Shown: piece after piece, positions 48,584 to 58,642 of the stretch | Numbering within the stretch: position 1 is the first letter of the stretch | How the letters are laid out: each line of letters begins with the position of its first letter | Translations under genes and position numbers: made by a program | Notes under the pieces: model-generated | Database searches by the model: none | What the model saw: only the letters and a program-made list of their open reading frames with translations | What the model was told of the DNA's origin: nothing | From: CAWDYA01 sp963806495 | GTDB lineage: Bacteria; Acidobacteriota; Polarisedimenticolia; JACPZX01; DASXTC01 | NCBI GenBank assembly: GCA_963806495.1 | Contig: CAWDYA010000008.1 | Coordinates: 62,001 to 126,000, forward strand | DNA: 64,000 nt | Direction: 5' to 3'

Positions 48584-49723
48584 ATGGATCCGATATCGAT
48601 ACGGCAGAAGATCCGGGATGTCTATGGTGATGCGGTCACCCGCGGGGAGACCTGCTGCGGTCCGGATCACGGTGGCGAAGGGACCATCCGCACTTCCTTC
48701 GGCTGTGGCGACCCGCTCTCGATGCTCGAGCTGCAGGCAGGCGACACGGTGCTGGACATCGGCTCAGGCCCGGGCGCGGATGCCCTCGCCGCCGCGCGGC
48801 GTGTCGGACCCACCGGCCGGGTGATCGGGGTGGACATGACGGAGGCGATGCTGGCCAAGGCGCGTGAGAACGCGCGTGCCGCCGGCATGGAAAACGTCGA
48901 GTTCCGTGCCGGAGACGCGGAGCGGCTTCCGGTCGAGGATGGTTCGATCGACCGGGTCATCTCCAACTGCGTGGTGAACCTGGTCCCCGACAAGAAGGCG
49001 GTGTTTGCGGAGATCTTCCGCGTGCTGCGACCCGGTGGCAGCCTCTCGATCACCGACCTGGTGGGCGAGAACCTGCCTGACGAGATCCTCTCCGATCAGG
49101 ACAAGTATTGCGAATGCATCGGCGGCGCGCCGGACGAAACGGCCTATCTGGATGCGATCCGTCAGGCCGGGTTCGGCGACGTCACGGTCGCTGATCGTTT
49201 CCCCTGGGAGGTGCCGGAGCTGGAAGGCACCGCCGGGCACGTCTGGTCGATCAAGGTGACGGCCCGTCGGCCCGCGTCGGTCTACACCGGCATGCTCGAG
49301 CCCGCGCACCAAGGGGATCTGCCGTCCATTCTCGCGCTGCTGGCACGCTGCGGGCTGCCCGCCGACGGTGTGCCCGATCACCTCGGCCGGTTCGTCGTGG
49401 CCCGTGAATCAGGCCGGCTCGTCGGCTGCACGGGCGTCGAGGTGCACGGCAAGGCATGCGTCCTGCGCAGCCTGGCGGTCGAGCCGTCGTCGAGGGGACG
49501 AGGGATAGCTCACCTCCTGATCGACAGGTCGCTCGATCTCGCGCGTGAGGCAGGCTGCACCGATGCCTATCTGCTCACTTTTTCCGCGGCGGCTCTGGCC
49601 GCGAAAAAAGGATTCAAACGCATCACGCGCGAGGACGTACCCGCCTCCGTCCTTGCCAGCAGGGAGTTTCAGCTCGATGGATGCTCGACTGCGATCGTCA
49701 TGCACATGACTTTCGCCGCGTGA
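48584..49723 (+). CDS. Arsenite methyltransferase ArsM fused to ArsN2-type acetyltransferase
   Basis: A 379-residue two-domain enzyme. Residues about 1-225 are an ArsM-like SAM methyltransferase: CCGP (Cys24, Cys25), VLDIGSGPGADALAA for SAM, ISNCVVNL (Cys129), and YCECIGGA (Cys176/178), giving the cysteines that bind As(III). Residues about 238-379 are a GNAT domain of the ArsN2 kind (LPSILALLARCGLPADGV, LRSLAVEPSSRGRGIAHLLI with the acetyl-CoA loop, and the C-terminal SREFQLDGCSTAIVM). ArsM makes methylated arsenicals. ArsN2 proteins are linked to arsenic resistance, and the related ArsN1 acetylates arsinothricin. GGAGGGG before the ATG fixes the start. No arsR, arsC or efflux gene is adjacent. 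A GGGAAA/TTTCCC inverted repeat (48506-48526) lies in the divergent promoter region. Confidence 0.88.
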   Translation: MDPISIRQKIRDVYGDAVTRGETCCGPDHGGEGTIRTSFGCGDPLSMLELQAGDTVLDIGSGPGADALAAARRVGPTGRVIGVDMTEAMLAKARENARAAGMENVEFRAGDAERLPVEDGSIDRVISNCVVNLVPDKKAVFAEIFRVLRPGGSLSITDLVGENLPDEILSDQDKYCECIGGAPDETAYLDAIRQAGFGDVTVADRFPWEVPELEGTAGHVWSIKVTARRPASVYTGMLEPAHQGDLPSILALLARCGLPADGVPDHLGRFVVARESGRLVGCTGVEVHGKACVLRSLAVEPSSRGRGIAHLLIDRSLDLAREAGCTDAYLLTFSAAALAAKKGFKRITREDVPASVLASREFQLDGCSTAIVMHMTFAA

Positions 49724-49747
49724 GACCTCTTCGCCGAAAAACAGATC

Positions 49748-49777
49748 TTGACACGATGACTTCGACACCGGTATAAG
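49748..49777 (+). promoter_or_regulatory. Sigma-70 promoter of the giant protease gene
   Basis: TTGACA (49748-49753) and TATAAG (49772-49777) are separated by 18 bases, the best housekeeping promoter in the window. It implies a leader of about 210 bases before the ATG at 49996. The leader contains a small hairpin (ATGCGC with GCGCAT near 49802-49822) and no riboswitch I can recognise. Confidence 0.7.
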
Positions 49778-49995
49778 CAAGCGAAAAGGGCACAGCCGTT
49801 GGATGCGCACTACACGCGCATGCCCGTTTCGAGTCAGGGGGTCTCCCGGCCGATCCCGCTCGCTCCGCATCACGACAAGTAGCGGTCACGCCACTCCATC
49901 CCCCCCGATACCGGCGGCCTTGCGCCCACCGGAATCTTCCGCACGCTGCACTTGTTTACCGTCGGCCACTGACGCGCCGGCGCAAGGGGGTAAGC

Positions 49996-52900
49996 ATGTC
50001 ACGCGTTCGTCTCGGTATGTCCTGTCTCGCACTCCTCGCTCTCGTTTTCGCGGTCGCCGGCGGTAGCCCGTCGCCCGCCGCCGCCAACGGCCAGGGGCAT
50101 GGGCTCGCAGCGCACGTCCCGGGCGAGATCCTGATCAAGTTCCAGCCTGGAGCGCGCGGGCTGGATCGGGCCAACGCACAGGCGCAGCTCAACGCGTCCA
50201 AGGTGCGCTCGTTCCACACGGGCGCCGAGAAATGGCGCCTCGGGCCGGGAGTCACCGTCGAGCAGGCGCTCGACCGGATGAAGAAGAACCCGCACGTCAA
50301 GTACGCCGAGCCGAACTACATCGTCAGTGTGGACGTGACCCCCAACGACCCGCGGTTCAACGAGCTGTGGGGCATGCTCAACACCGGCCAGACGGGCGGC
50401 ACACCGGACGCCGACATCGACGCCGATATGGCCTGGGGCGTGTCGCGCGGCAGCCGCAGCGTGGTGGTGGGCGTCATCGACACCGGCGTCGACTACAACC
50501 ATCCCGACCTGGCGGCCAATATCTGGACCAACCCGGGAGAGATCCCCGGCAACGGGATCGATGACGACGGCAACGGGTTCGTCGACGACGTCCACGGATA
50601 CGACTTCATCAACAACGACGGCGACCCGTTCGACGACAACGGCCACGGCACCCACGTGTCGGGCACGATCGGCGGCGTGGGCAACAACGGCGTCGGTGTG
50701 GTGGGGGTGAACTGGGAAGTCAGCATCATGGGGCTCAAGTTCCTCAGCTCGGGCGGGTCGGGCAGCACCGACGACGCGGTGCGCGCGGTCGAGTACGCCA
50801 CGATGATGGGCGTCGACCTGACGAGCAACTCCTGGGGCGGCGGCGGCTTCTCACAGACCCTGTACGACGCGATCGCGGCTGCCGGCGCGGCCGAGATCCC
50901 GTTCGTCGCGGCGGCAGGCAACGACGGAGTCAACAACGACGTCTCGCCGCACTACCCCTCGAGCTACGATCTCACGAACCTGATCTCCGTCGCCGCCACC
51001 GATCACAACGACCAGATCGCCTCTTTCTCCAACTGGGGGCTGGTATCGGTCGACATCGGCGCGCCCGGCGTGGATATCCTCAGCACGCTGCCCGGCAACT
51101 CCTACGGCGCCTACGATGGTACCTCGATGGCGACGCCGCACGTCGCGGGCGTCGTCGCGCTGCTCAAGTCCCGGTTCCCGAACATCCCCGCCGCACAGGT
51201 GAAGCAGGCCCTGATGCTGCGCGCGGACCCGATCCCGGCGCTCTCGACGACGGGCTCGCATCCAGTCGCAAGCGGCGGCCGCCTCAACGCGTTCTTTGCG
51301 ATCGCGGACCCGGACACGACGCCTCCCGGCTCGATCGGCGATCTGGCCACGACCAGCCCCGGCTCCAACACGATGGGCTTGACCTGGACGGCCACCGGAG
51401 ACGACGGCACAACCGGTACCGCGACCTTCTATCAGGTGCGGTACTCGACCTCGCCCATCGATGAGAACAATTTCTCGATGGCAACGCGCGCCGGCAACGA
51501 GCCGAACCCCCAGCCCTCCGGATCCACGGAGAGCATGGAGGTGCACGGACTGAGCTACAGCACCCCTTATTACTTCGCGGTGAAGGCGTTCGACGAGTGG
51601 GGCAATCGCCGGCCCGGTTTCGAACGTGGCCATGGCCTCGACGCTGCCGCCGCCCACGGTCGGTCTCTCCCCCACGACGATCAACGAGGCGCTGTTCACG
51701 GGCGAGTCGGCCGATCACGTCGTGACACTGCGCAACGACGGCGTGGGGACGCTCGACTTCACCATCCCCTCCCCTTCTCTGAGCGAGCCGCTCGCGATCG
51801 TACCGCCCGTCTTCTTCGACAAGGGCGAGCCCGACACCCGGCCGGGCGTTCTCGGCTCCGGCGGACCGGACATGTTCGGCTATCGCTGGAAGGACTCCGA
51901 TGACACCGGCGGCCCCGCTTTCGACTGGGTCGACATCACCGGCGTCGGCACGCCGATCACCGGCCTCACCGGCGACGACCAGAACTCGGGGCCGTTTCCG
52001 ATCGGCTTCCAGTTCCCGTTCTACGGCACGCTCTTCAATGAGGTGCACGTCTCGACCAACGGCTGGGTGTCGTTCACGTCGGCTGCGACGAGCTACAGCA
52101 ACCAGTCGCTGCCCAGCTCCGGGGCGCCCGAGAACCTGCTGGCTCCCTTCTGGGACGACCTGCATTTCAGGAGCGCCGAGCACGCGTACTACTACAACGA
52201 CGGCTCCCGGTTCATCGTGCAGTTCGATCACGTCGACACCTACGCGACGGGCTCCGATCTGACCTTCGAGGTAATCCTTTACCCGAGCGGGCGCATCGTC
52301 TACCAGTACCTGTCCATGTCCGGCACGCTGACCTCCTCCACCATCGGGATCCAGAACGCCGCGAAGTCGGACGGGCTCACCGTGGCATTCAACTCGGCGT
52401 ACGTCCACGACAATCTGGCGGTGGCCTTCACAGCGCTGCCTCAGTGGCTGACCGCATCGCCGACATCCGGAAGGATCACCGCGGGCGGGTCGGTCCCGAT
52501 CAACGCGCACATCAACGCCTCCGGTCTCGAGGGGGGCACGTACCCGGGTCAGATCAACATCCAGAACAACGACCCGAACAACCCGGTGGTCACGGTGGAC
52601 GTGACGCTCGTCGTGACCGGCGCTCCCGACGCCGTGGTGACGCCCACTTCGCTCGCCTTCGGTGACGCGTTCCTCGGCGTTCCCAACTCGCTGACCCTGA
52701 CCGTGTTCAACGACGGCACCGATGTCCTGCACGTCTCGGGCATCTCGTCGCCGAGCATGGAGGTCGCAGCTTCGCCATCGTCGTTCGATCTCGACCCGCA
52801 CGCGGCGCAACAGGTCACGGTAACGTGGTCGCCCGCAGTGCTCGGGCCGTTCATGACGACGCTCAGCGTCGCCAGCGACGACCTGGGCGAGCCGGTCATC

Positions 52901-55900
52901 GACATCCCGATCACCGGCAACGCCATCCCGGCTCCTGTGGTGGTCTATTCGCCGCAGTCCTACTCCGAGACGCTCTTCTCGGGCGGCATGGTGACGCGCA
53001 ACCTGCACGTGTCCAACACGGGCGGCAGCGACCTGGAGCTCACGGTCGGCGCCGACCTGGGCAACGGCGCGGGAATCGTGTTCTCCGATCCGTCCACCCT
53101 CGGCTCCGGCGGACCGGATGCCTTCGGCTACAAGTGGAGGGATTCTGACGAGCCGGGAGGCCCGGCCTTCAGCTGGGTGGACATCAGCGGCGTAGGGACG
53201 CCGATCCCGTTCGCGGGTACCGAGCCGGATGACACGAACTACGGCCCCATCGACATCGGCTTCGATTTCAACTTCTACGGTCAGGCGTTCAACAGCATCC
53301 GGGCGTGCACGAACGGCTGGATCAGCTTCACCAGCACGTCCACGAGCCTGAGCAACACAAATCTGCCCTCGGGCGGCACCAGCGCGCCGAACAACCTGCT
53401 GGCCGCCTTCTGGGACGACCTCAGGTTCTACGCGGCGAACGGGGCCCAGGCTTTCACGTACAACGACGGCTCCCGGTTCATCGTCCAGTATCAGAACGTC
53501 TCGAAGTACGGCCAGGCGAGCACCAGCCTGATGAACTTCGAGTTCATCCTGTATCCCAGCGGCAAGATCGTGTTCCAGTATCTGGACATGTCCGGGTCGC
53601 TGAACAGCGCCACCATCGGGATACAGAACGAGACGCGGGACGACGGACTCGAGGCCAACTACAACACGGACTACGTCCACGGCAACATGGCCGTGCAGTT
53701 CAGCCGCACGCCCGACTGGCTGGCGGTGACGCCGTCCTCGGCCACGATTCCTCCTGGAACCAGCGCCGACTTCGACGTCACGTTCGACGCCACCGACCGG
53801 GTGGGCGGTGTGCTCAACGGCAACGTGGTTCTCGGCACGAACATCCCGGGCCAGGAGACGATCCCGATCCCGGCAACGCTGACGGTCATCGGCGCCCCGC
53901 AGGCGACGATCGCCCCGGCAACCTACGACTTCGGCACCGTCTACGCCGGGTTCGCGCAGCTGACGAACTTCCAGGTGATCAACAACGGCACCGACGTGCT
54001 CAACGTCACCGACGTCGTCTCGACCGACCCCGAGCTCCAGGTGTTCGAGCAGCCGGGTCCGACGGCCGGCTACGCTCTCGCGCCCGGCGCCTCGCGGTTG
54101 TACGGAATGACCTGGCTGCCGAGCACACCGGGGACGCTCACGGCACAGGTGCTCGTCCACAGCGATGACCCGGACAATCCGACCATCGCGATGGACGTCA
54201 CCGGCGTCGCTATCGCGGCGCCGATCGCGGGCTGGTCGCCGTCGTCGTTCACCGAAATGCTCACCTCCGGCGACATCGTCACCCGGCAGCTTCACCTGAC
54301 CAACAGCGGCGGGAGCGACCTCGAGTTCAGCTCCTCGCTGCGTGCGCTCGGCGGAGCGCCCGTGACGATCTACCCCGGACTCGAGCTCAAGAAGGACGAG
54401 GTGGATCCGCGTCCGGGCGTCCTGGGCGCGGGCGGTCCCGACATGTTCGGCTACGCCTGGAAGGACTCCGACGAGCAGGGCGGGCCGAGTTTCCAGTGGA
54501 CCGACATCAGCGGCATCGGCACACCGGTCACCTGGGTGGGAACGAGCCTCGATGACACCATCTCGGACCCGATCGACATGGGAATGACGTTCTCGTTCTA
54601 CGGGAACGACTTCGACCAGGTCCACATCAACACCAACGGCTGGGTCTCCTTCACCAGCACGACGGCCAGCGGCAGCGCCGCGTACTCCAACCAGCCGTTA
54701 CCCAACTCGGGCACCTCGGTACCCGAGAACCTCCTGGCTGTGTTCTGGGACGACCTGCACAGGAGGGATGCCGCCAACAACGCCTATACCTACAACGACG
54801 GGACACGGTTCATCATCCAGTTTGACCATTTCGGCCGGATCTCGCCGTCGACGGGAGTCGATCTCACGTTCCAGGTCATCCTCTATCCGAACGGGAGGAT
54901 CGTCTACCAGTATCTGACGATGCAGGGCGCGAGTCTGGACTCCGCCACGGTCGGCATCCAGAACGACGCCCGTGACGACGGACTCACCGTGGTCTACAAC
55001 GCGGACTACGTCCACGAGAACATGGCGGTCGAGATCAGGCCGCCGGTGGACTACCTCACCGTCACGCCGAGCAGCGGCGTCGTCCCGGCGGGCGGCTCGG
55101 TCGATCTCGATGTCCGCATCGACTCCACCGGCATGATCGGCGGGGATTACGACGCGAGTATCGACCTGGCCACCAACGACCCGAGCCATGCGGCGATCAG
55201 CGTTCCGGTGCACCTGCACGTGACGGGGGTGCCCGGATATCGAGGCCCTGCCGGCATCGCTGACCTTCCCCACGACGTACCTCGGGTTCGGGTCGACGCT
55301 GCCCCTTTCCATCAGGAACGCCGGCACGGACGTGCTGCACATCTCGGCGGCATCCATCACCGGCGACTTCACCGCGACGGGCCTCACCGCGCCGATCGAC
55401 CTTCCGGTCGGCGGCACGATGGACCTCGAGGTGACATTCATGCCGACGGTGGACGGCCCAAGAGCCGGCAGCATCGTCGTCCAGAGCGACGACCCGGACG
55501 AAGGCACCTTCACGGTGCCTCTGGAAGGGCTGGCGCTGGTTCCGCCGGAAGCCAGCATGGACCCGACCTTCATCGACACGGCCCTGCCCCCGGGCGGGAC
55601 CCGGACCAAGACCCTGACGCTCAGCAACAACGGCGGGAGCGACCTGGAATGGTCCGACCGGGACGAACATCATCTCGGTGCAGCCGGTCGTGACGGTCCA
55701 TCCCGCGCTCGACCTCCTGAAGGGCGAGAGCGACCCGCGTCCGGGGATCCTCGGATGCGGTGGACCGGACATGTTCGGGTACCGCTGGTCGGATTCGGAC
55801 GAGTCGGGCGGGCCGACGTTCGACTGGGTGGACATCAGCGGCGTGGGAACGCCGATCGAGTTCAGCTCGACCGGATACTGCGATGACTGCAACACGGGAC

Positions 55901-57450
55901 CGATCCCGCTGGGGTTCTCGTTCCCGTTCTACGGCAACACGTTCTCGGAGCTGAGGGCCTCCACCAACGGGTGGTTCTCGTTCACCAACACGACCACCGA
56001 CTACTCCAACGACCCGCTGCCCAGCGCGGGCGGGCCGGAGAACCTGCTGGCCGTGTTCTGGGACGACCTGGTCTCGCGCAATGGGACGGGCAGCGAGCCG
56101 GTTCCGTCGATGGCCTACTACTACAACGACGGAACCCGGTTCATCCTGCAGTACGAGAACTTCTACCGGATAGCGGAATACGACACCGACCTCACATTCG
56201 AGGTGATCCTCTATCCGAACGGCAGGATCGTGTACCAGTATCTCACGATGGACAGCGGCACGCTCGACTCGGCGACCATCGGCACCCAGAACGACGCAAG
56301 GGACGATGGGCTGAACATCGTGTACGACATGCCGTACATCCACGACAGCCTGGCGATCGAGATCGCGTCGACACCCGAGTGGGTGACGGCGTCGCCGACC
56401 GGCGGAGTCATCCCGGCCGGCAGCAGCCAGGATCTGCTCGTCAGCCTCAACGCCATGGGTCTGGATGACGGCGTCCACGAGGCCACTATCGACCTGTCCA
56501 GCAACGACCCGTACAACCCGCTGGTGCAGGTGCCGGTGACCCTCAACGTGGGTGTCATCGCTCCGACCTACCTCAACTTCGACCCGGATGTTCTCAACCT
56601 GTCGGCGCCCGGCAACACCGTGAAGATGGTGATCGAGCTGCCGGCGGGCTGGGACCCGCACCTGATCGACGTCGGCAGCATCACGCTGAACGACACGGTC
56701 CATGCGAATCCGGCGCCCGTCACCTTCACCGACGAGAACAACAACGGGATCGAGGAGATCGTGGTGAAGTTCAACCGCGCGGCCGTCAGCGCCACGCTGG
56801 CGGAAGGCAGCGCGGTGCCGGTGACCGTCCAGTTCGAGATCACCGACGTGCAGTGGTTCCGCGGAACGACGACCGTCCGCGCGCTGCGCCCGCACGTGAC
56901 CCAGCCGAACGGCGGCGAGTACTACGCGGCCGGCCAGATGATGCACGTCACCTGGCAGGCGGCGCCGATCGGCACACCGGTCACCTACAACGTCTACCTG
57001 TCGCGTGACGGCGGGGTGGCGTGGGAGATGATCGCATCGAACCTCTCCGGGACGTCGTACGACTGGACCGTGGACGGCCAGCCGACCGTCAACGCGCGTG
57101 TTCGGGTCGTGGCGGTCGACAGCCAGGGCGTCGTCGGCTACGACGGCAGCGACAACCTGTTCACCCTGGCCACGACGCTGATGCCGCCCAACGTCATCGG
57201 CGACACGCTGGGGATGGAGATCATGGGTTCGGATCTGATGCTGTACTGGAAGCAGCCTGTGTCCGATCTGACCCATGGCCCGGCGGACCACTACCGGATC
57301 CTGGCGTCCGACTCCCCGCAGGGGCCGTTCGTCGAGATCGGCACGTCCACCGGTGAGAGCTTCCTCGAGCCGATCACCGGTCACTCCGGTACGGCCATCA
57401 TGTACTACAAGGTGCTCGCGGCCAACGCGGCGGGCAACAGCCTGAACTAG
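49996..57450 (+). CDS. Giant secreted subtilisin with repeated adhesion-type modules (three frameshifts)
   Basis: About 2480 residues once three extra bases (about 51613-51620, 55235/55236 and about 55657) are removed. In order: signal peptide (1-30), I9-like propeptide (VPGEILIKFQPGA to PNYIVS), then an S8 peptidase with Asp162 (GVIDTGVDYNHPDL), His217 (NGHGTHVSG), the oxyanion Asn309 and Ser377 (GTSMATPHVAGV). A fibronectin-like domain is followed by four copies of a composite module (see repeat entry), a KRE9-like domain (TQPNGGEYYAAGQMMHVTW) and a last fibronectin-like domain. No PEP-CTERM, Por or GlyGly-CTERM sorting tail is seen. It should be a secreted endoprotease attached to or organised on surfaces; the released peptides suit the DPP-IV. 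A strong promoter and terminator bracket the gene. Confidence 0.85.
51650..56560 (+). repeat. Four ~1.3-kb coding modules in the protease
   Basis: Each module has part A (roughly SxTEMLTSGDIVTRxLHLTN, a beta sandwich), part B (about 200 residues starting GGPDMFGYxWKDSDxxGGP and ending near the FWDDL...YNDGxRFIxQ and LYPxGRIVYQYL phrases), part C (WLTxxPxSGxxxxGxSxxxxV) and part D (an ASPM/SPD-2/Hydin-like domain; FxxxxxGxxxxLxxxNxGTDVLxVS). Modules start near 51655, 52930, 54215 and 55550. The last lacks D. Part B keeps a Trp/Asp-rich core in all four copies. Confidence 0.8.
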
Positions 57451-57668
57451 GGACGACGAGCCCGCTTCCCTCCGGTCATTGGGGGGGGAAGCGGGCTCTT
57501 TTTTCCCCCTTCCTTCGTCTCGACCTTCCGTCCGGCTTCCTTCAGCCCCCGCCGCAGCACGTACTCGATCTGCCCGTTGAGGCTGCGAAGCTCGTCGTTC
57601 GCCCACCGCTGGAGCGCCAGCAGGACCGCCGGATCGATCCTGAGAAGAAACGCCTTGCGCTCGCCCAT
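57447..57668 (-). CDS. Arc-like ribbon-helix-helix DNA-binding protein
   Basis: A 73-residue protein. Residues 1-48 form a ribbon-helix-helix (RKAFLLRIDPAVLLALQRWA, NDELRSLNGQIEYVLRRGLK): the FLLRID strand inserts in the major groove as a dimer, as in Arc and MetJ. Such genes often sit beside SPFH-protein genes, where they are annotated as Arc-family regulators. The last 25 residues (ETKEGGKKSPLPPP and on) are encoded across the terminator hairpin of the convergent protease gene and are probably a disordered tail. The stop overlaps that gene's end by four bases. It lies 9 bases after the SPFH gene and is likely cotranscribed from the promoter at 58572-58600, which it may repress. Confidence 0.8.
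   Translation of the reverse strand: MGERKAFLLRIDPAVLLALQRWANDELRSLNGQIEYVLRRGLKEAGRKVETKEGGKKSPLPPPMTGGKRARRP
57458..57504 (+). terminator. Strong intrinsic terminator after the protease gene
   Basis: A 13-bp stem (GAGCCCGCTTCCC with GGGAAGCGGGCTC) and a run of six T at 57499-57504. It lies eight bases after the protease stop and within the 3' coding end of the convergent ribbon-helix-helix gene. On the minus strand the hairpin is not followed by T residues, so it should act in one direction. Confidence 0.9.
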
Positions 57669-57677
57669 GCCGGCCCC

Positions 57678-58547
57678 TTACTGGTAGATGGTTCCCGTGT
57701 TCACGACCGGCTGCGTCGCCTTCTCCGAGCAGAGGACTACCAGGAGATTGCTCACCATCGTGGCCTTGCGCTCCTCGTCCAGTTCGACGATCTTCTGCCT
57801 GCTGAGCAAATCGAGCGCCATCTCGACCATGCCGACCGCCCCCTCGACGATCCGCGTGCGGGCCGCGATGATCGCGCCGGCCTGCTGGCGCTGGAGCATC
57901 GCCGAGGCGATCTCGGGTGCGTACGCCAGATGGCTGATGCGGGCCTCGATCGTCTCCACGCCCGCGCGAGTCAGACGCGCCTGGATCTCGGCCTTGAGGT
58001 GCTCGGCGATTTCCGCGGTATTGCCCCGCAGCGACTTCTTGTCGTCCTCGTGCGTGTCGTAGGGGTAGCTGGTGGCCAGGTTCCTCAGAGCCGCCTCGCT
58101 CTGGACGTGGACATAGTTCTCGAAGTTGTCCACCTCGAAGGCCGCCTCCGCCGTGTCGACGACCTTCCAGACGACCACGGCGGCGATCTCGATCGGGTTG
58201 CCGTCGGTGTCGTTCACCTTGAGCCGGCCGCTCTCGAAGTTGCGTATCCTGAGCGATATCCTCCCCTTGGTGTAGAGCGGATTGGCCCACCGGAAGCCCT
58301 GCTCCTTCACCGTGCCCACGTACCTGCCGAACAGCTGCAGGACCCGCGCCTCGTTGGGGTTGACCATGAACAGGCCCATCATGAGAAAGAGGTCGACCAG
58401 ACCGGCCAGCCCCGCACCGATCGAGAGACCCGGCTGCTGGACGACGAGACCGCGGATGAAGCCGGTGACGCACAGCGCCAGCACAACCAGAAGAACGATC
58501 AGGACCACACCACCCGAGGGAACCGAACGAACCCGCTCCTTGATCAT
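57678..58547 (-). CDS. SPFH/band-7 membrane protein
   Basis: A 289-residue protein with two N-terminal membrane stretches (VVLIVLLVVLALCVTGFIRG and LAGLVDLFLMMGLFMV) and then an SPFH domain. ARVLQLFGRYVGTVKEQGF, LRIRNFESGRLKVNDTDGNP, EIAAVVVWKV and NYVHVQSEAALRNLATSYPYD are typical, followed by a helical C-terminal part (AGAIIAARTRIVEGAVGMVE). SPFH proteins form ring-shaped membrane microdomain scaffolds. The ATG at 58547 has GGAGG five bases upstream; a start at 58559 would lie inside that ribosome site's leader. It is the first gene of a two-gene operon with the ribbon-helix-helix protein. Confidence 0.88.
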   Translation of the reverse strand: MIKERVRSVPSGGVVLIVLLVVLALCVTGFIRGLVVQQPGLSIGAGLAGLVDLFLMMGLFMVNPNEARVLQLFGRYVGTVKEQGFRWANPLYTKGRISLRIRNFESGRLKVNDTDGNPIEIAAVVVWKVVDTAEAAFEVDNFENYVHVQSEAALRNLATSYPYDTHEDDKKSLRGNTAEIAEHLKAEIQARLTRAGVETIEARISHLAYAPEIASAMLQRQQAGAIIAARTRIVEGAVGMVEMALDLLSRQKIVELDEERKATMVSNLLVVLCSEKATQPVVNTGTIYQ

Positions 58548-58560
58548 GGCATCCTCCAAT

Positions 58561-58600
58561 GTGATTTCGATATGATATCACTCTGAAATCACTCCGTCAA
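58561..58600 (-). promoter_or_regulatory. Sigma-70 promoter with overlapping operator for SPFH-RHH operon
   Basis: On the minus strand TTGACG (58600-58595) and TATCAT (58577-58572) are spaced 17 bases apart. The spacer and -10 are covered by GTGATTTC (58592-58585), GTGATATC (58581-58574) and the inverted GAAATCAC (58568-58561). The first two half-sites are 11 bases apart, one helical turn, as tandem ribbon-helix-helix dimers prefer. Autorepression by the downstream Arc-like protein is a fair inference. Confidence 0.65.
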
Positions 58601-58642
58601 GCCCGCGGGAGGCCGCGCCCCGTGTGCTACGGTGGCGCCATC

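Noticed and set aside
49778..49995. A c-di-GMP (GEMM) riboswitch in the protease leader, suggested by AAAAGGGCACAGCC
   Set aside because: The conserved GGCAAACC and GGGACGCAAAGC blocks are missing.
51650..56560. A CRISPR-like or satellite array in the protease gene
   Set aside because: The periodicity is about 1.3 kb, protein-level and interrupted by diverged sequence; it is a domain repeat, not an array.
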